A stretch of 64,000 nt of DNA. Origin: Orychophragmus violaceus (Eukaryota; Streptophyta; Magnoliopsida; Brassicales; Brassicaceae). The notes under the pieces are model-generated. The model saw only the letters and a list, made by a program, of their open reading frames with translations. It did no database searches and was not told the origin of the DNA. Positions 11,343 through 25,776 of this stretch are shown one piece after another (the stretch's first letter is position 1; every line of letters starts with the position of its first letter). The stretch covers positions 878,461-942,460 of the forward strand of contig CM058238.1 of NCBI GenBank assembly GCA_030180135.1. Direction: 5' to 3'. A program made the position numbers and the translations under genes.

Positions 11343-11858
11343 ATGGCGTCAAGGAAGCTTTTTTTTGTTAAGCCTAAATACATCTATCCTCAACCAGAAC
11401 CAGAGATGTCCGAAAACGATGAGAATGTCTTTGAATTCGATGAATTTGATATTCATAGTTTAGGCGATCATCAAATGCCGAATTCTTCTGAAGCGAAGAG
11501 ATCGGTATCAATCTCGCGATTGCTGAGAAAACCGGCGAAAGTCGGAGATTCCTCCGGTTTCACTAACCGGAAAACGTCAAAGACCGGTTCGGTTCCGGTT
11601 AACATTCCCGACTGGTCAAAGATTCTGAAGAGTGAGTATAGGAGCCGCCATGTGATACCAGACGAGGACGATGAAGACATCAACGACGGTGACACGGCGA
11701 CGACGGGAGGAAGACGGATTATTCCGCCGCACGAATATTTAGAGCGGCGGAGAGGAGCTTCGTTCTCGGTGCACGAAGGGATTGGTGGAACGGCCAAGGG
11801 AAGAAATTTAAGGCGATTGAGGAACGCGATTTGGGAGATGATTGGATTTCAGGATTAG
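11343..11858 (+). CDS. S40-type senescence regulator (DUF584), AT5G03230-like
   Basis: An intronless 171-residue protein of the plant S40/DUF584 family, whose members are nuclear or cytoplasmic and linked to leaf senescence and stress responses. The N-terminus is acidic (ENDENVFEFDEFDIHSL). A central basic region carries SISRLLRKPAK and the family hallmark VPVNIPDWSKIL. The C-terminus has the conserved IIPPHEYLERRR, SFSVHEGIG and GRNLRRLRNAIWEMIGFQ segments. The start at 11343 follows a TATA box at 11167 and gives the usual family length. The overlapping ORF at 11221-11463 is in another frame and covers the leader. Its neighbours match Arabidopsis, where AT5G03230 sits beside UBQ3. I infer a regulatory role; no biochemical activity is known from the sequence. 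Confidence 0.9.
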   Translation: MASRKLFFVKPKYIYPQPEPEMSENDENVFEFDEFDIHSLGDHQMPNSSEAKRSVSISRLLRKPAKVGDSSGFTNRKTSKTGSVPVNIPDWSKILKSEYRSRHVIPDEDDEDINDGDTATTGGRRIIPPHEYLERRRGASFSVHEGIGGTAKGRNLRRLRNAIWEMIGFQD

Positions 11859-11883
11859 TAATAGAAGTATTAGTAATAGAAGT
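11854..11883 (+). repeat. 15-bp tandem duplication over the DUF584 stop codon
   Basis: ATTAGTAATAGAAGT occurs twice head to tail (11854-11868, 11869-11883). The first copy contains the TAG stop, so the duplication adds further in-frame stops and leaves the protein unchanged. Confidence 0.85.
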
Positions 11884-12664
11884 ATATAATTCATTAATTA
11901 TGGATAATAAAGATATGGTAATCTATTAATTAATTACTCAGAACCGAAGGAGGACTTCGTGTGTGTGTTTTTTTTGGCGGGGGTGTGGGAGGGGGTTAGG
12001 ATCGGTTATAGTTTTGGTCCGAAGGAGAATTTTGATATCCTTTTGCATATTTTTTTATTGTTTTTCATTTTGTGGAGTTTTTATCATCGTATCATTTTAA
12101 TTCTGGGTAATGAATAAATGAAAGTTTTATATTTTTGAGATTTTTTTAAAGAAAAAGAGTGGTATTTGCTTGTATATTTACAGAAGAAATTCACTAAGCA
12201 GTAAGTGATTGAAAAAAACAACAACAGCGAAAGCAATAGTGCAGTACTATAGTAATATTTACAATATATAATCATATATATATATAATTTAAGAGACCAA
12301 GAAAATAGAAGATAATCAGATATTCAACATATATATTTTAAAGTTTATCCAACATATTAATTTTTGTAAGTTGTACACAAACCAACCAATGAATAAAATC
12401 ATCCACAAACATCAAAGGGGAACACTAAATTACATAATGTATTAAAAAGTTGAAGTGATATTTTTGTGTCTCAACACCACGCACTAACGCAAATAAAACA
12501 ATCAAGACCTTTCTCACTCAAAGAAAACAACCAAGACCTCTGAGAAAACAATGGTCTGGTAAAATAAAGCATGAGCAATCAAACTCGAATAGTGTAGGGA
12601 ATGTATTGAATGTGGAAAAATGGCAAATCACACAGTGGCATACAGAGATGCAGTCAAGCGGTGT
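11884..12664. other. DUF584 3' region and AT-rich spacer
   Basis: Holds the likely 3' UTR of the DUF584 gene (AATAAAG near 11907, AATAAATG near 12111) and AT-rich DNA. No further gene is recognised. Confidence 0.4.
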
Positions 12665-13448
12665 AAACAAGCGGCGCCCTAGTAAGGCTCCAACTGCTGC
12701 ATTATTGCCTATTATAGAAGAGGAGAGTTCAAGGCAGAGAAATTCTAGCATTAGTGCTCCAAGCATGACATCTCCGGTTTGTGATCAAGAAACTAATGAA
12801 CTGATATCTACTCCTTCAACAGCAGTTGCCTCACAAATGGAAAAAGGTATTTCAACTAACCCTCGGGTAAATTTGTCTTCCAACATGACTTCTCCTACTA
12901 CTTCCATTAACCATTATGGCTTGGCTAAATCGAATGAGACCTTCATCACCAATGAGGTAACTCCTCTAGCTATTCAAGTAGACCATACTCTTCGTAGGTC
13001 TTTATCTAATGCAACTTTGGGACACAATAGGTTTTCATCTTTGGACTTGTCGGAGGATGGGGCAGTTACTATGGATGTTGACATTGACCAGGATCATGAA
13101 GATTTTTTAACCCCGCGGATAAGAGAATTCTGTGTGAACGATCTGTAAAACCGTCAGCGAAGGCCAAAGAAATGCAGTGGCATGGAAATTGTGGTAGAGG
13201 TAATAAAGGTGGACGTGGCTAGCATGGCCTTCCTTGTTTTCTCTTTCTGTAGTCGAAGCGGAAGATTCGATTACTATATTTTTATCTCTTGCCATTTAAG
13301 CTTTTGAGTTTCTTAGAAATCTTAAGTTTGTGGTTTATGCTTTCCCAAATAATTTAGCCCATTGGCTTGTAATCTTTTTTATTTTCTTGCAATTTTAATA
13401 TAAAAGCCCTTTGTTCAAAAAAAAAAAAAAAAAAACAAGCGGCGCCCT
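12665..13448 (+). mobile_element. LINE-derived insertion: ORF1 tail joined to 3' UTR, poly(A), 14-16-bp target duplication
   Basis: ACAAGCGGCGCCCT flanks the element (within 12665-12680 and again at 13435-13448), and a poly(A) run of about 19 lies just before the right copy. The body encodes a low-complexity Ser/Thr-rich segment, then RFSSLDLSEDGAV and, after a frame change near the stop at 13146, a Lys/Arg-rich end followed by LINE-like 3' UTR. No ORF2 sequence lies between. The 180-codon ORF at 12606-13148 starts in flanking DNA and runs into the element, so it is chimeric and not a gene. Confidence 0.75.
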
Positions 13449-14193
13449 TAGTTTTTTTTTCTGGTATGAGACGACCAGACATTGGTTTTGGACTGTTATT
13501 GCAAATATACAGTACATATATACAGTTCACAAAGTAAATTGAGTTATGTTTTAAACTTCTATACATTTATTAGTTATGTAATGACGTTTCCTCTTAATTC
13601 ATATGAACTCTTTCATTGTATATTTGATTTTCTTCACTATTGTTGACCATTTGTTTCCGGTCCCATATACTTTCTTAATCTTTGCTGTTTGGTAAACATA
13701 ATCCCAGAGTTTTGTTTTAGTTGAGTTTTTTTTTCTTGAGTTGATTTTCAATTAGTTACCTAATTGTTCATATTAACTTCCACCATATTTACAAGACATC
13801 TTACACACATCCACAATGACAAAATTACAAAATACTCGTACTTTGTATGTGTCAGCGATTGCAAGAAATTTCTTGAAATTCTCCTATCAACAAACGTATC
13901 AAAGACCAAGCCATCGTCGACTAATGGTAGTACGGTACAACTACACATTGTTAGGGATCAAATGTTTCAAAACTTGAAAGATTAAACCGGACTCTTTTCT
14001 TTTCACAAAATGCACTTGGATTATTATTTAAACTTCAAACATAAAGGCCCATTACGAGCCCAACAGAAAGGTTCACAACGAAAAAAAAAAACAGAAAATG
14101 AAACAACATTGATCCATTTTTGCAGAAGCAAACAGAGATCACATCCCAAGTGCATAAACGAAACACCACTTTTGACCACACAGATCACAAAGC
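13449..14193. other. Spacer downstream of the polyubiquitin gene
   Basis: No gene is supported. The right part (about 14000-14193) is the likely 3' UTR of the minus-strand polyubiquitin gene. Short ORFs here lack similarity. Confidence 0.4.
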
Positions 14194-16445
<2,252 letters not shown>

Positions 16446-17283
16446 GCGATAAATATCAATTTAAGAAAATATCTTGAAATTAAAAATTAAAACATTAAAC
16501 ACGTGTTAGTATGTTAGAGCCGTTCGTTTCGCAAAGACCGACTCAACTAGAAACATCCTTCGGTGGATGGATTAGGTCATCGATGACTTTTGCTTCTCTG
16601 GCAAAATGGCAATACACAAATAATATTTTTCCTTTTTTTAATTTTCTATTTCCTTTTCCTCAGGATTTCTTTCTATTTATTTTATAATAAAATAGCAAAA
16701 AAAGTACAAAAATATTCTTTGCCGCTAAGAATATGTCTTGGTTCACCCAACCCAACAAGTATAAGCAATCATATAATAATAGATGGAGAATAAAAATCCT
16801 ATATTGTCTAAGAATAATAGTAAATTACTAGATTAAGATAGTATATCTTCTTATTTTATATATAACATATCAATATTTGGCATATAAGATTCTCATCCTT
16901 TCTTTGTTCAAACAAAAAAAAAAGATTCTCATCCTTTTAAAAATAGAACTTATCTACCATTGACCAAAAATAAGAAAGCTTATTTCCTATAACAATTTCA
17001 TCTCCTAAAACTTTAACCTAATCTTAGGAAAAGTACTTAAAACAGAGTATCAGGAGAAGGAAAACATGTTAAACACCGCTGGGCAATCAGATGAGCTGAA
17101 TGGTTAGTTTTTGTCTTGTTTAAAACAAAGTGGGTTTTGAAAATAATTATGGGCCTTTTACACATATATAAAAGTGATACAATTCATAGTCTTTGGGCTC
17201 GTGCAAGGCTACACTTTAGGCTGTATACTTCAGCATGAACACACATATAATATACATTAAAAAGTCAAATCCTCGGCCCATCA
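16446..17283. other. AT-rich intergenic DNA, nothing recognised
   Basis: No gene, RNA or paired repeat is seen. The left end serves as upstream promoter of the polyubiquitin gene. Confidence 0.4.
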
Positions 17284-17863
17284 AGCATCCTCAACAAAAA
17301 GTTGTTAGTTTTTTAACATTAAAATTAATAAAATAAATAAAAAATAAAAGAAAGGTAGTTGAGAGCTTCTTATCTAAAATCTTAAAATTCTTGTTTAAGT
17401 TTTAATAATAAAGTTTTTAGCATTCTCAATGAAAAGTTCTTAATGGATATCTAAACATTAAAATAAACAAAATAATACAAAATATGAGAGATAAGATAGT
17501 TTCTTATTTAGAACTTTAGAGTTTTTATTTAAGAACCCTAAAACTTTTATTAAGATACTCATATGCCAAATGTCATTTGTTCATTGGTTTGTTTTTTTAA
17601 ATTTAAAATTTAATTAATAAATAAAACAGTTTTACAAATAATATATTTTTAATGTTTAGATACTCTTATTGGTTATGTTCTTAAAGTTCTACTCATGTAA
17701 CATGTGTCACCATATAATTAGTTTAATATTTTTTAAAATTAAATTTTAATTCTTTAACTAAATAAAATTAAAAATGTTAATATTTTATCGTTAAGAATCC
17801 CATGAAAAGTTCTTAACCATGCTCTAAGTGTATTGAAGATGCTCTAAGTGTATTGAAGATGCT
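17284..17863. mobile_element. MITE-like element with AGCATCYTCAA inverted ends
   Basis: The left end AGCATCCTCAACA (17284) pairs with the inverted right end TGTATTGAAGATGCT (to 17863). The right end is duplicated in tandem: the 20-mer GCTCTAAGTGTATTGAAGAT occurs at 17821-17840 and 17841-17860. The interior is AT-rich with repeated AAGTTCTTAA-like motifs. No ORF. Target duplication not resolved. Confidence 0.5.
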
Positions 17864-18780
17864 AACCTGAGGTAAATAAATCCATGTTATACGGTATCGA
17901 GTTAATTTAAAAAGTTCCTAAGAAAGATTTCAACGACTGTTACCATTTTGAATGAATTTATTAGTACAATTTGTGGTTAAGAAATTGATGGCTGTGTTTG
18001 GTGAAGAAGAGTTGTTGCCTACATTTGTACACAAAATAGGGACCTAAACAACATGGATTTGTACTTCAACATGTACTTTATATACATAATGTAATTTTTT
18101 TGTCACCTTTTTTTGTCACCAAATGTAAATTTATCTTATGATTAACATTTTAAATAAAACATCTCTTGTACTCCAAAAATATACTTTATATACAGAATAC
18201 TAAACAATAGTGGTACAAATATCTTGGAAATGGGAAATTACAAAAGTGAAGAGAGTTTATAAAAGAAAAATTGCAAAATCAAATAAGAGAAGATTATAAT
18301 ATACAAAGAACGAAAATATTTTACCAAAAAAGAACGAAAGTACACATAGCATGAACGGACACCTGCCTGCCTGCGTAGTACGTACTATATTCATCCTTGT
18401 GGACTATATATGTCTTCAAAAACCGACTCAATTATGAACACAATAAAATCCGGCTGGATTAAACTGTAAATATTAAACCGAAAGTTAATTGAACCGGACC
18501 AACTAGGGAAAATTAAATGCCGGTTTTCGGGGAGTTTCCATTGCTGAAACAAATGAAGATTGAAGTTTTCAAGAGGCGAAAAATTCACAAGTCCAAAAGA
18601 CCACCTTTTTCTCCTCACTCTTCTGCTGAGACTCGTTCTCTATCTCTCTAGATTTTGCTAAAAATAGAGATGAGGATCGTTGTCCGACAATTTCTGTCTC
18701 TCCTCTATCTTCTCTCCTCTGTTGTTACTACTCTATATCAATACGAACTCAGAAGACTGAGAGATTGATTTTCTTCCAAA
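17864..18780. other. Spacer and promoter of the NPH3-family gene
   Basis: No gene is supported; the minus ORF at 18391-18618 has no similarity. The last 200 bases are CT-rich, as in many plant leaders, and lead to the ATG at 18781. Confidence 0.4.
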
Positions 18781-20952
18781 ATGGCGTTTATGAGACTTGG
18801 CTCCAAATCCGAAGCTTTCCATCGCGAAGGCCAAACCTGGTACTCTTTTTCCGCATTTACTTCTCTTAGTTAGATGAATATACTTATGGGTTTCTAGTTT
18901 TTAGTTCTGAATTGAGATGGGTTTCTCTCAATTTCGCATAAAGCTCTCGTCTTTTTGTTGAAATCAAGATGGGTTCTTCATTATGCATTGATGGAGTAAA
19001 AGAATACGGCTAGCTCTGGTTGGTTTTGTCATATCAATAATCAATAGGAGAAGAGTGAAGTGATATGTAATATAAGAATGAATCGGTTCTGTTTTTTTTA
19101 TGTGAGTGATGTTCATCATTTTCTCTCTGTTTTTGCAGGCTTTGTACTACAGGACTCGTGAGTGATGTTACCATAGAAGTTGGAGACATGAAGTTTCATC
19201 TTCACAAGGTAAAAAATTCTTCATCTTTCTCTTTATTAGTCTTAGATTTGATGTAATTTTCATAACGTGAAAGCTTGATGATTAACTAGGCTGTTTCTGA
19301 CTGCGTCTTGTGTGTCTTTATTTTGTGGTGTATAGTTCCCACTGCTCTCTAGAAGTGGGTTTCTTGAGAAGCTAATCGAAGAGTCTTCAACTGATGATAC
19401 ATCAGGCTGTGTTTTGACTCTAGATGAGATACCAGGAGGCGGTAAAACATTCGAGCTCATAACAAAATTCTGCTACGGTGTCAAAATCGAGCTTACTGCT
19501 TTCAACGTTGTCAGCCTTAGATGTGCAGCTGAGTATCTTGAGATGACTGATAACTATGGAGAAGGGAATCTTGTCGGTATGACAGAGACTTTCCTCAACG
19601 AAGTGTTTGCCAACTGGTCAGAGTCTATCAAAGCTCTTCAGACGTGTGAGGAAGTCATTGATTACGCTGAAGATCTTCACATTATCTCAAGGTGTGTTGA
19701 TTCTTTAGCTATCAAAGCTTGTGCTGAGCCCGTGGGAGGAGGAAAGAACGCAACGAGCGGGCAGAATGTTGAAGATGAAACACATTTGTGGAACGGAATC
19801 TCAGCGTCCGGTAAGATGCTGCAACCAACTGGTGAAGATTGGTGGTTTGATGATGCTTCGTCTCTGATCTTACCTTTCTTTAAAAGACTCATTAACGCTA
19901 TCGAAGCACGAGGCATGAAGTTGGACAACATCGCGATGGCTGTTATGTACTATACAAGGAAACATGTTCCTCTGATGAACAGACAAGTGACCATGGATGA
20001 GGAAGTGATTGAGACACCAAATCCTTCTGAAGCCGAGCAAAAGGCTTGTCTGGAAGAGATTGTCGGTTTGCTTCCGAGCAAGAAAGGTGTAAACCCGACC
20101 AAGTTTCTTCTCAGGCTGCTTCAGACCGCGATGGTACTGCACACAAGCCAATCCTCGAGGGAGAATCTTGAGACACGGATTGGAAATCAACTGGACCAAG
20201 CTGCCTTAGTGGATCTTCTTATACCAAACATGGGATACTCTGAAACACTTTATGATGTTGAATGTGTTCTGAGAATGATTGAACAGTTTGTCTCTTCAAC
20301 TGAACAAGCAGGCATTGTCCCTTCTCCTTGCATCATGGTGGATGGAGCCGACGATTTGCTAACTCCTCCAACGTTAGTAGCAACTCTTGTCGATGGTTAT
20401 CTCGCTGAGGTGGCACCTGATGTTAACTTAAAGCTTGCGAAATTCGAAGCCATTGCTGCTGCAATCCCTGATTATGCAAGACCACTAGATGATGGAGTTT
20501 ATCACGCAATCGACGTGTACTTGAAGGCGCATCCGTGGATTACAGAATCAGAAAGAGAGCAGATATGTAGACTCATGAATTGCCAGAAGCTCTCATTGGA
20601 AGCTAGCACACATGCGGCTCAGAACGAGAGGCTGCCTCTTCGAGTGATTGTTCAGGTTCTCTTTTTCGAACAGCTTAGGCTCAGGACATCTATATCGGGA
20701 TGGTTGTTTGTCTCTGAGAATCTAGACAACCCTGAGCACCAAAATGGCGGCAATTGTGGTTTACTTAAACCAAGAGGTGAGAACGTGAAGGAACGAGTTT
20801 CTGAGCTGGAAAAAGAGTGTATGAACATGAAACAAGAGCTTCAGAAGCTGGTGAGGTCGAAGAGAAGCTGGAAGAATTTCACTAGGAAGCTTAACTTTAA
20901 GAAGAAATCAGAATGCTGCAAGCCAAAGGATCAAGCAAAACCAGCAATTTAG
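18781..20952 (+). CDS. NPH3/RPT2-family protein (BTB-NPH3), AT5G03250-like
   Basis: A 581-residue BTB-NPH3 protein in three exons: 18781-18839, 19139-19208 and 19336-20952 (GT-AG, phases 2 and 0). Family members act at the plasma membrane with phototropins, or as CUL3 substrate adaptors in auxin-related growth. The N-terminal BTB/POZ domain is split over the first exons (LVSDVTIEVGDMKFHLHK, FPLLSRSGFLEKLI). The NPH3 domain starts near WWFDDASSLILPFFKRLI and includes the signature DYARPLDDGVYHAIDVYLKA with its conserved Tyr, followed by RLMNCQKLS. A C-terminal coiled coil (ERVSELEKECMNMKQELQKL) and a Lys/Arg-rich tail follow. Upstream in-frame exons make the ATG at 19414 inside exon 3 an unlikely start. 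Length is close to the Arabidopsis orthologue. The specific signalling partner is unknown. Confidence 0.93.
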
Positions 20953-21300
20953 CAAGAACCGGTCAGCTCGATCCATCGATCAAACTACTAGTATTATCTT
21001 CTCTTTTTTATTCAGTTAGTTAGAAAAATCAGACCCTCGATGATCAAAACAGAGTAACTCTGTTTTTTCTTGTTCTTGATGATACTCTGTTTTTCAAAAG
21101 TTTTCATCTTTCTCTTAGTATCTCGCTGAGAGATTTGACGGGAAACCATAAACAAGAGATCTTGTTTGAAAACATTTAGATATACTTTCTTATGCACATT
21201 TCAGGGTGGTGTTGTTCAGCCCCTCAAGAATCAATCTCAAACACACAAATCAACAGAAATAGAAATACAATCAACAAAGAATATCATCAACAACAGATTC
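20953..21300. other. Convergent 3' UTR spacer between the NPH3-family and laccase genes
   Basis: The genes on either side converge here. Only their 3' UTRs are expected and nothing else is seen. Confidence 0.5.
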
Positions 21301-23414
21301 TTAACAAGATGGATAATCCTTGGGCGGTGGTAGAACGGAAAGCTCAGGTGTATTCCCGTTCTCGACGACGAAAGCCATCTTCAGACCCCACATTGTGTGG
21401 ACTTCCAAGTGACAGTGCATAAACCAAACACCTGCAACAACATACGCATTGATAAGTTGATCTACTTATCATATATGATCATTCTCTTCTTATACAATAA
21501 TCATACCTGGGTTATCAGCCCTGAATCTGATGGCAGCCCAACCACCAGTGGGTACTCCAACTGTGTTTCTCTCAGGCGGGTCAATGAGATTAAACTTAGC
21601 CGGATCTTTCTTGGGGTCAAAGTTTCCAACACCGGTTCCAACCACGAAGAAGTTGTATCCGTGAAGATGGAAAGGGTGTGACTCAACAGTTAGGAGATTG
21701 GTGTCTTGCAAAACAAGCTCAATTGTCGTATTGAACTTAACTCGGCTCAGTCTAGTCCCCGTAGATGTCCCAAGGTTAGCCGTGAGTGGCACACCGGTAT
21801 AGTTAAACGGTTTAGGCGGTCTGTCCGGGAAGTCTGTCCTAAAAACGTTAGGGATATTAAAGTAATGAGCTTTCAAGAGCGCGGTTTTGGGCATGATGAA
21901 TGTGATATTGTTTATCGAAGCAGCGAGATTGGTCCCGTTGACACAAGTCGGACACGAGTTAATGCCTAGTCCGATCGTGTAGAACAGTCGCCGGTCGACT
22001 TTTAAAGGTACAAGAGCTGGAAAGTTTGGTGTGTTGAGGCTCCTGAGCTTTCCGGTATAGTCAAAAGCAATTGTTGTGTCGTTAGGTAAAGGAAGTTTTG
22101 GTAAGATCGGTATGACTGTGTTTGGTACACCTTTGTATTGAAGAATACCGGTTGCGGTTTTGTTGTCTACGGATACTGGAGCGTCCATGAACGGACTAGC
22201 TGCCATGAAGTAGCGGTTTGGAGACCGGTCGGTTTTGACTAGAACGTTTGTGGTTTGACCTGGTCCGAGTAAAATAAATTTGGTTTTGAACGGTTTAGTG
22301 TAGACTGCATCGATCTCCACCACGGTCATGTAGTGGCCTGCAATCCCGAAGAACAGCTCGTCGTTTAAGGCTGCGTTGATAATCCTTAGAAGGTATGTTT
22401 TGCCGGCTTCCACCTCCACCACGAATGTGTCTATACAGAAACATATGGTTTAGATTAAAAAAGATCCGATCCGATTAAAAACCGGTTTTATGGTTAAGAT
22501 TTTACGTTTCTCGGAACAGGGGAAGAGCGGTCCGGGTTTTCCGTTTATGGTATGAGCGTCCGACATCGGAGGCGGTGAGCCCAACTGGTTGGCTTGGTTA
22601 ACCGCCGTCTCAACGTCTCCATTCCACCATTCTCCTACAGTCATTTTTTAAGGAAATAAATTAGTTCAGACCAAACTAAACCATACCGGTCTTGTTTATT
22701 TTCACTAACCGAGGATTATGTTGGTTTCTTGGTATGGTTGTGGGAAAGGATACGGTTTTCCTTGTTGAGGCAAGATGACGATAGCTCCGTAGACGGTGGC
22801 TCGTAACCATAGGATGTGTGCGTGCCACCAGAGAGTCCCACGTTGGCCGGTCACATTGAAATCATAAACATAACTCTGTCCGGTTTGTATTGGACACTGA
22901 GTTATGTATGCTGGACCATCCGCCCAACCGTTCCGGTACTGTTTAAGCCCATGCCTATAAAAAAAAACCGTTGACATTTGGTTCACAAACAAAAATTAAT
23001 GACTAAACCGGGTTGAGACGTAGGAAAGACACTTTACCAATGGATGGACAAGTTGTATTGTACATGGTTGGTGACGTTGATCATGACTCGATCACCTTCT
23101 CTTGCGTAAACCGTTGGTCCAGGGAACATTCCATTAACCGTGACAATCGGTTTAGCATTGCATAACCGGCTTACGTTCTTCATTTGAACCTGTTCCATAT
23201 AGCAAACATTAGTAGACAAAAACCTACATGGTTACATATATAAACCGGTTTAGTCAAGCCAATATATTCTCTGCTCCGGTTTGTTTTCACAGAGAAAGTG
23301 AATACGTACATCGAATTGATACTTCTTCATCGCCGCATCCACCGGAGCATCACCAAGAAACCCAAGAAGATAGAAGAAGATAAAGAGAAAACCCGGGTTT
23401 CGGATTATCTTCAT
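21301..23414 (-). CDS. LAC11: Laccase, LAC11-like (secreted multicopper oxidase)
   Basis: A 561-residue laccase in six minus-strand exons: 23414-23310, 23189-23038, 22954-22710, 22634-22506, 22430-21507 and 21431-21301. All introns are GT-AG and the phases add up. Laccases oxidise monolignols in the cell wall using O2; LAC11 acts with LAC4 and LAC17 in lignification. The N-terminus is a signal peptide (FLFIFFYLLGFLG). All four copper-ligand blocks are present: HWHG across intron 2, WWHAH, HPFHLHGYNFFVV, and HCHLEVHTMWGL near the C-terminus with the type-1 copper Cys-His. Many N-x-T/S sites suggest glycosylation. The ending KDYPSC is typical. It lies between the NPH3 gene and LOG6 as in Arabidopsis (AT5G03260). 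No damage is seen. Confidence 0.95.
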
Positions 23415-25776
23415 TTCCGGTTCACTCTTCCGGTTTTATGCAACGATGATTTTTTATTTGTATTTAGATCTCTTATTGCTTTTGGTTATACAGATTGTAT
23501 TGACTATATCGTGGCTGGTTACAAATTCTTTTATAGTGTCATAGTGCAACCAAGAGGTTGGTGAATCTCTCAAAATATATAAAAATATAAACTTTTTTAA
23601 GGTCTAGAGATGATAAATTTAATGTGAACAACGAATTAAATATATTATTACGAATTTTTTTGAAATATATATAATCGAAGAAGAAGGCTTTTAAGCAACT
23701 TTCTGAAAGACGTTGGGGAATCAGCGTAACGTTTGTTAATAATATGGAGTACCTTCGAAGTTGATATCTGAGCTTTATATTAATATTTTTGACTTTCTTG
23801 TTTTCCATGAAAAAAAAAAAACATGTCTCTCCAACTCATGAAAGTTTTTAGATGCTCAAAGGTGAAGCTCATTTCTACAATGTTTATTTTTATACAATTA
23901 ATACATCCTCAATTCGAAGGTATTAACTTCTTTTACAGTTTTCGCAAGAAAACCGATTATTTACATTTTTAGGCTCACTTGATATAGATTTTGAAGATAG
24001 TCTCACTAATATTGAGATATTAAAATAAAACGAATTAAAAAATTAATAATTAATTTTTTGAACTTGCTTTGCAGTAACATGTTGCTTAGCCAGTCGTTTA
24101 GTCTATATATTTTAAATTTTTATTGTTGTAAATGCTTGATTGCAATTATATAGTGATGTTTTCGGGTAAGGGAAAATGACTGGTCTTTGAATCATATTCC
24201 TTATTTATATATATATAACTTCCAACGAGATCAAATGTATAAGTTTCAAAATTCAATTCTCAACCAACGTCTTTTAATTTAAGTTACGCTATTGACCGGT
24301 CAAGTTATGCCTATTTGGTGATCAAACACTTCGGGTCCAAAAGACTTAAAACGATAAGAGAACTAAATTTTGATAATGTGAAAACCAACTAAGCTAATAA
24401 CCACAGGCCCATATGGAATGTATTAGATATGTCCTTTTCACCTTTTGTGATAGGAATAAAAAAAACTAATATAGTTTAATTATTTTTTATTTTACTCATA
24501 AACAATATACAATAAAACATCTATAAATTAATATTCGATAAATTAATACATCTATAAATTCATAAGAGTTCCATACAATATTTTGAAACTTGTGCTTATT
24601 AATTTATATACACATGTTTATGTTTCTTCTTGTTTGTGCAGTGACAAATTTAGATTATGAATTATTAAGAAAAAACTAAGAGAATTTACATTGGCTTGAA
24701 TTTTTAAAGGGTTTTCAATCAACAAAATAATATATTTTATCATAAAATTTATGATTTAATTTAAAAATAAATTTAATCAATAAAAATAATGTTATGTGGG
24801 TTGAGAATTTATCAACTAGAAACTAGAACACATGAGTTTGAAAACTCCATTCTATTTTTTTTCTTAGTTTCAAATATTTATTATTATTTTAATATGAAAA
24901 CTATACTGAAAAACTTTAATGGAGATGTTTTAAGACAATGGCTAGGCCCTAACAATGGCAAAGCAAAATCGGAGACTGGTAATTTAGCATAGTGACACCA
25001 CAATGTCATAGTGACAGATTCGTGTTAATAAATTAGCATTTCTAACCGGCTCTCATTATGCCACGTACTGTAAATTATATAATCTGCTTTTGATTAACCT
25101 TTTGCTATTTATGCTTATCTTTATCGATCCAAACAATAATATGAAAGCTAGTGATCAGTGAATATTGTAAATTGTACTAGCAGCTACTATATTGTGCAAC
25201 AACATATATATAAACAAATGTTTGTCGTATTACTCGGAAACATAGTTTTGTCTACATTCTCGCAACATGAAATTAAAGCAGCTTTTAACATAGGGTTAAT
25301 TAATATGTCTCTCTAATCGTATCATCGATAGGCACTTCAAGTCTCCAACCAAAGACAACAGATTTCATATATCAAAAGAATCACAACAAATGAATGCCAG
25401 CTAGCACCAAATCATACGTACGTAGATATTTTGGTGTGCATCAAATTATAAGTAAATTCATTAACAAAAAATATACAAATTATAAGAAAATTCTGAGTTT
25501 TAATTAATAGATACTTTCTTTTAGGGGCCATGCAATGATGCAAATAACTCTTCTTTTACTTTCATGAACAGATTCATGATAGATAGAAGAACAAGTCTTC
25601 GAGGAGATAATAAATGGATACTTTCTTTTTAGGGGCCATGCAAATAACTACTTTAGATCTTGGGGATATGTTCAAATATGCCACTCTTAAGAAAATCTAG
25701 ACTTTGATCTATATATTTTTTTCACTTATGATACATTTAGTTATTAAAAAATATTGATTACATAAATAATCCAAGC
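23415..25776. other. AT-rich intergenic region with a short direct duplication
   Basis: No gene is supported. Near the right side, GATACTTTCTTTTAGGGGCC and downstream bases occur at about 25509-25550 and again, slightly changed, at about 25617-25650. This is an imperfect direct repeat spaced about 110 bp. Confidence 0.4.

Noticed and set aside
12606..13148. 180-residue ORF that looks like a gene
   Set aside because: It starts in flanking DNA, crosses a target-site duplication at 12665-12680 and continues in a LINE-derived insertion; chimeric by accident.
18391..18618. 75-residue minus ORF in the NPH3 gene promoter
   Set aside because: No similarity and no promoter; overlaps the likely leader of the plus-strand gene.
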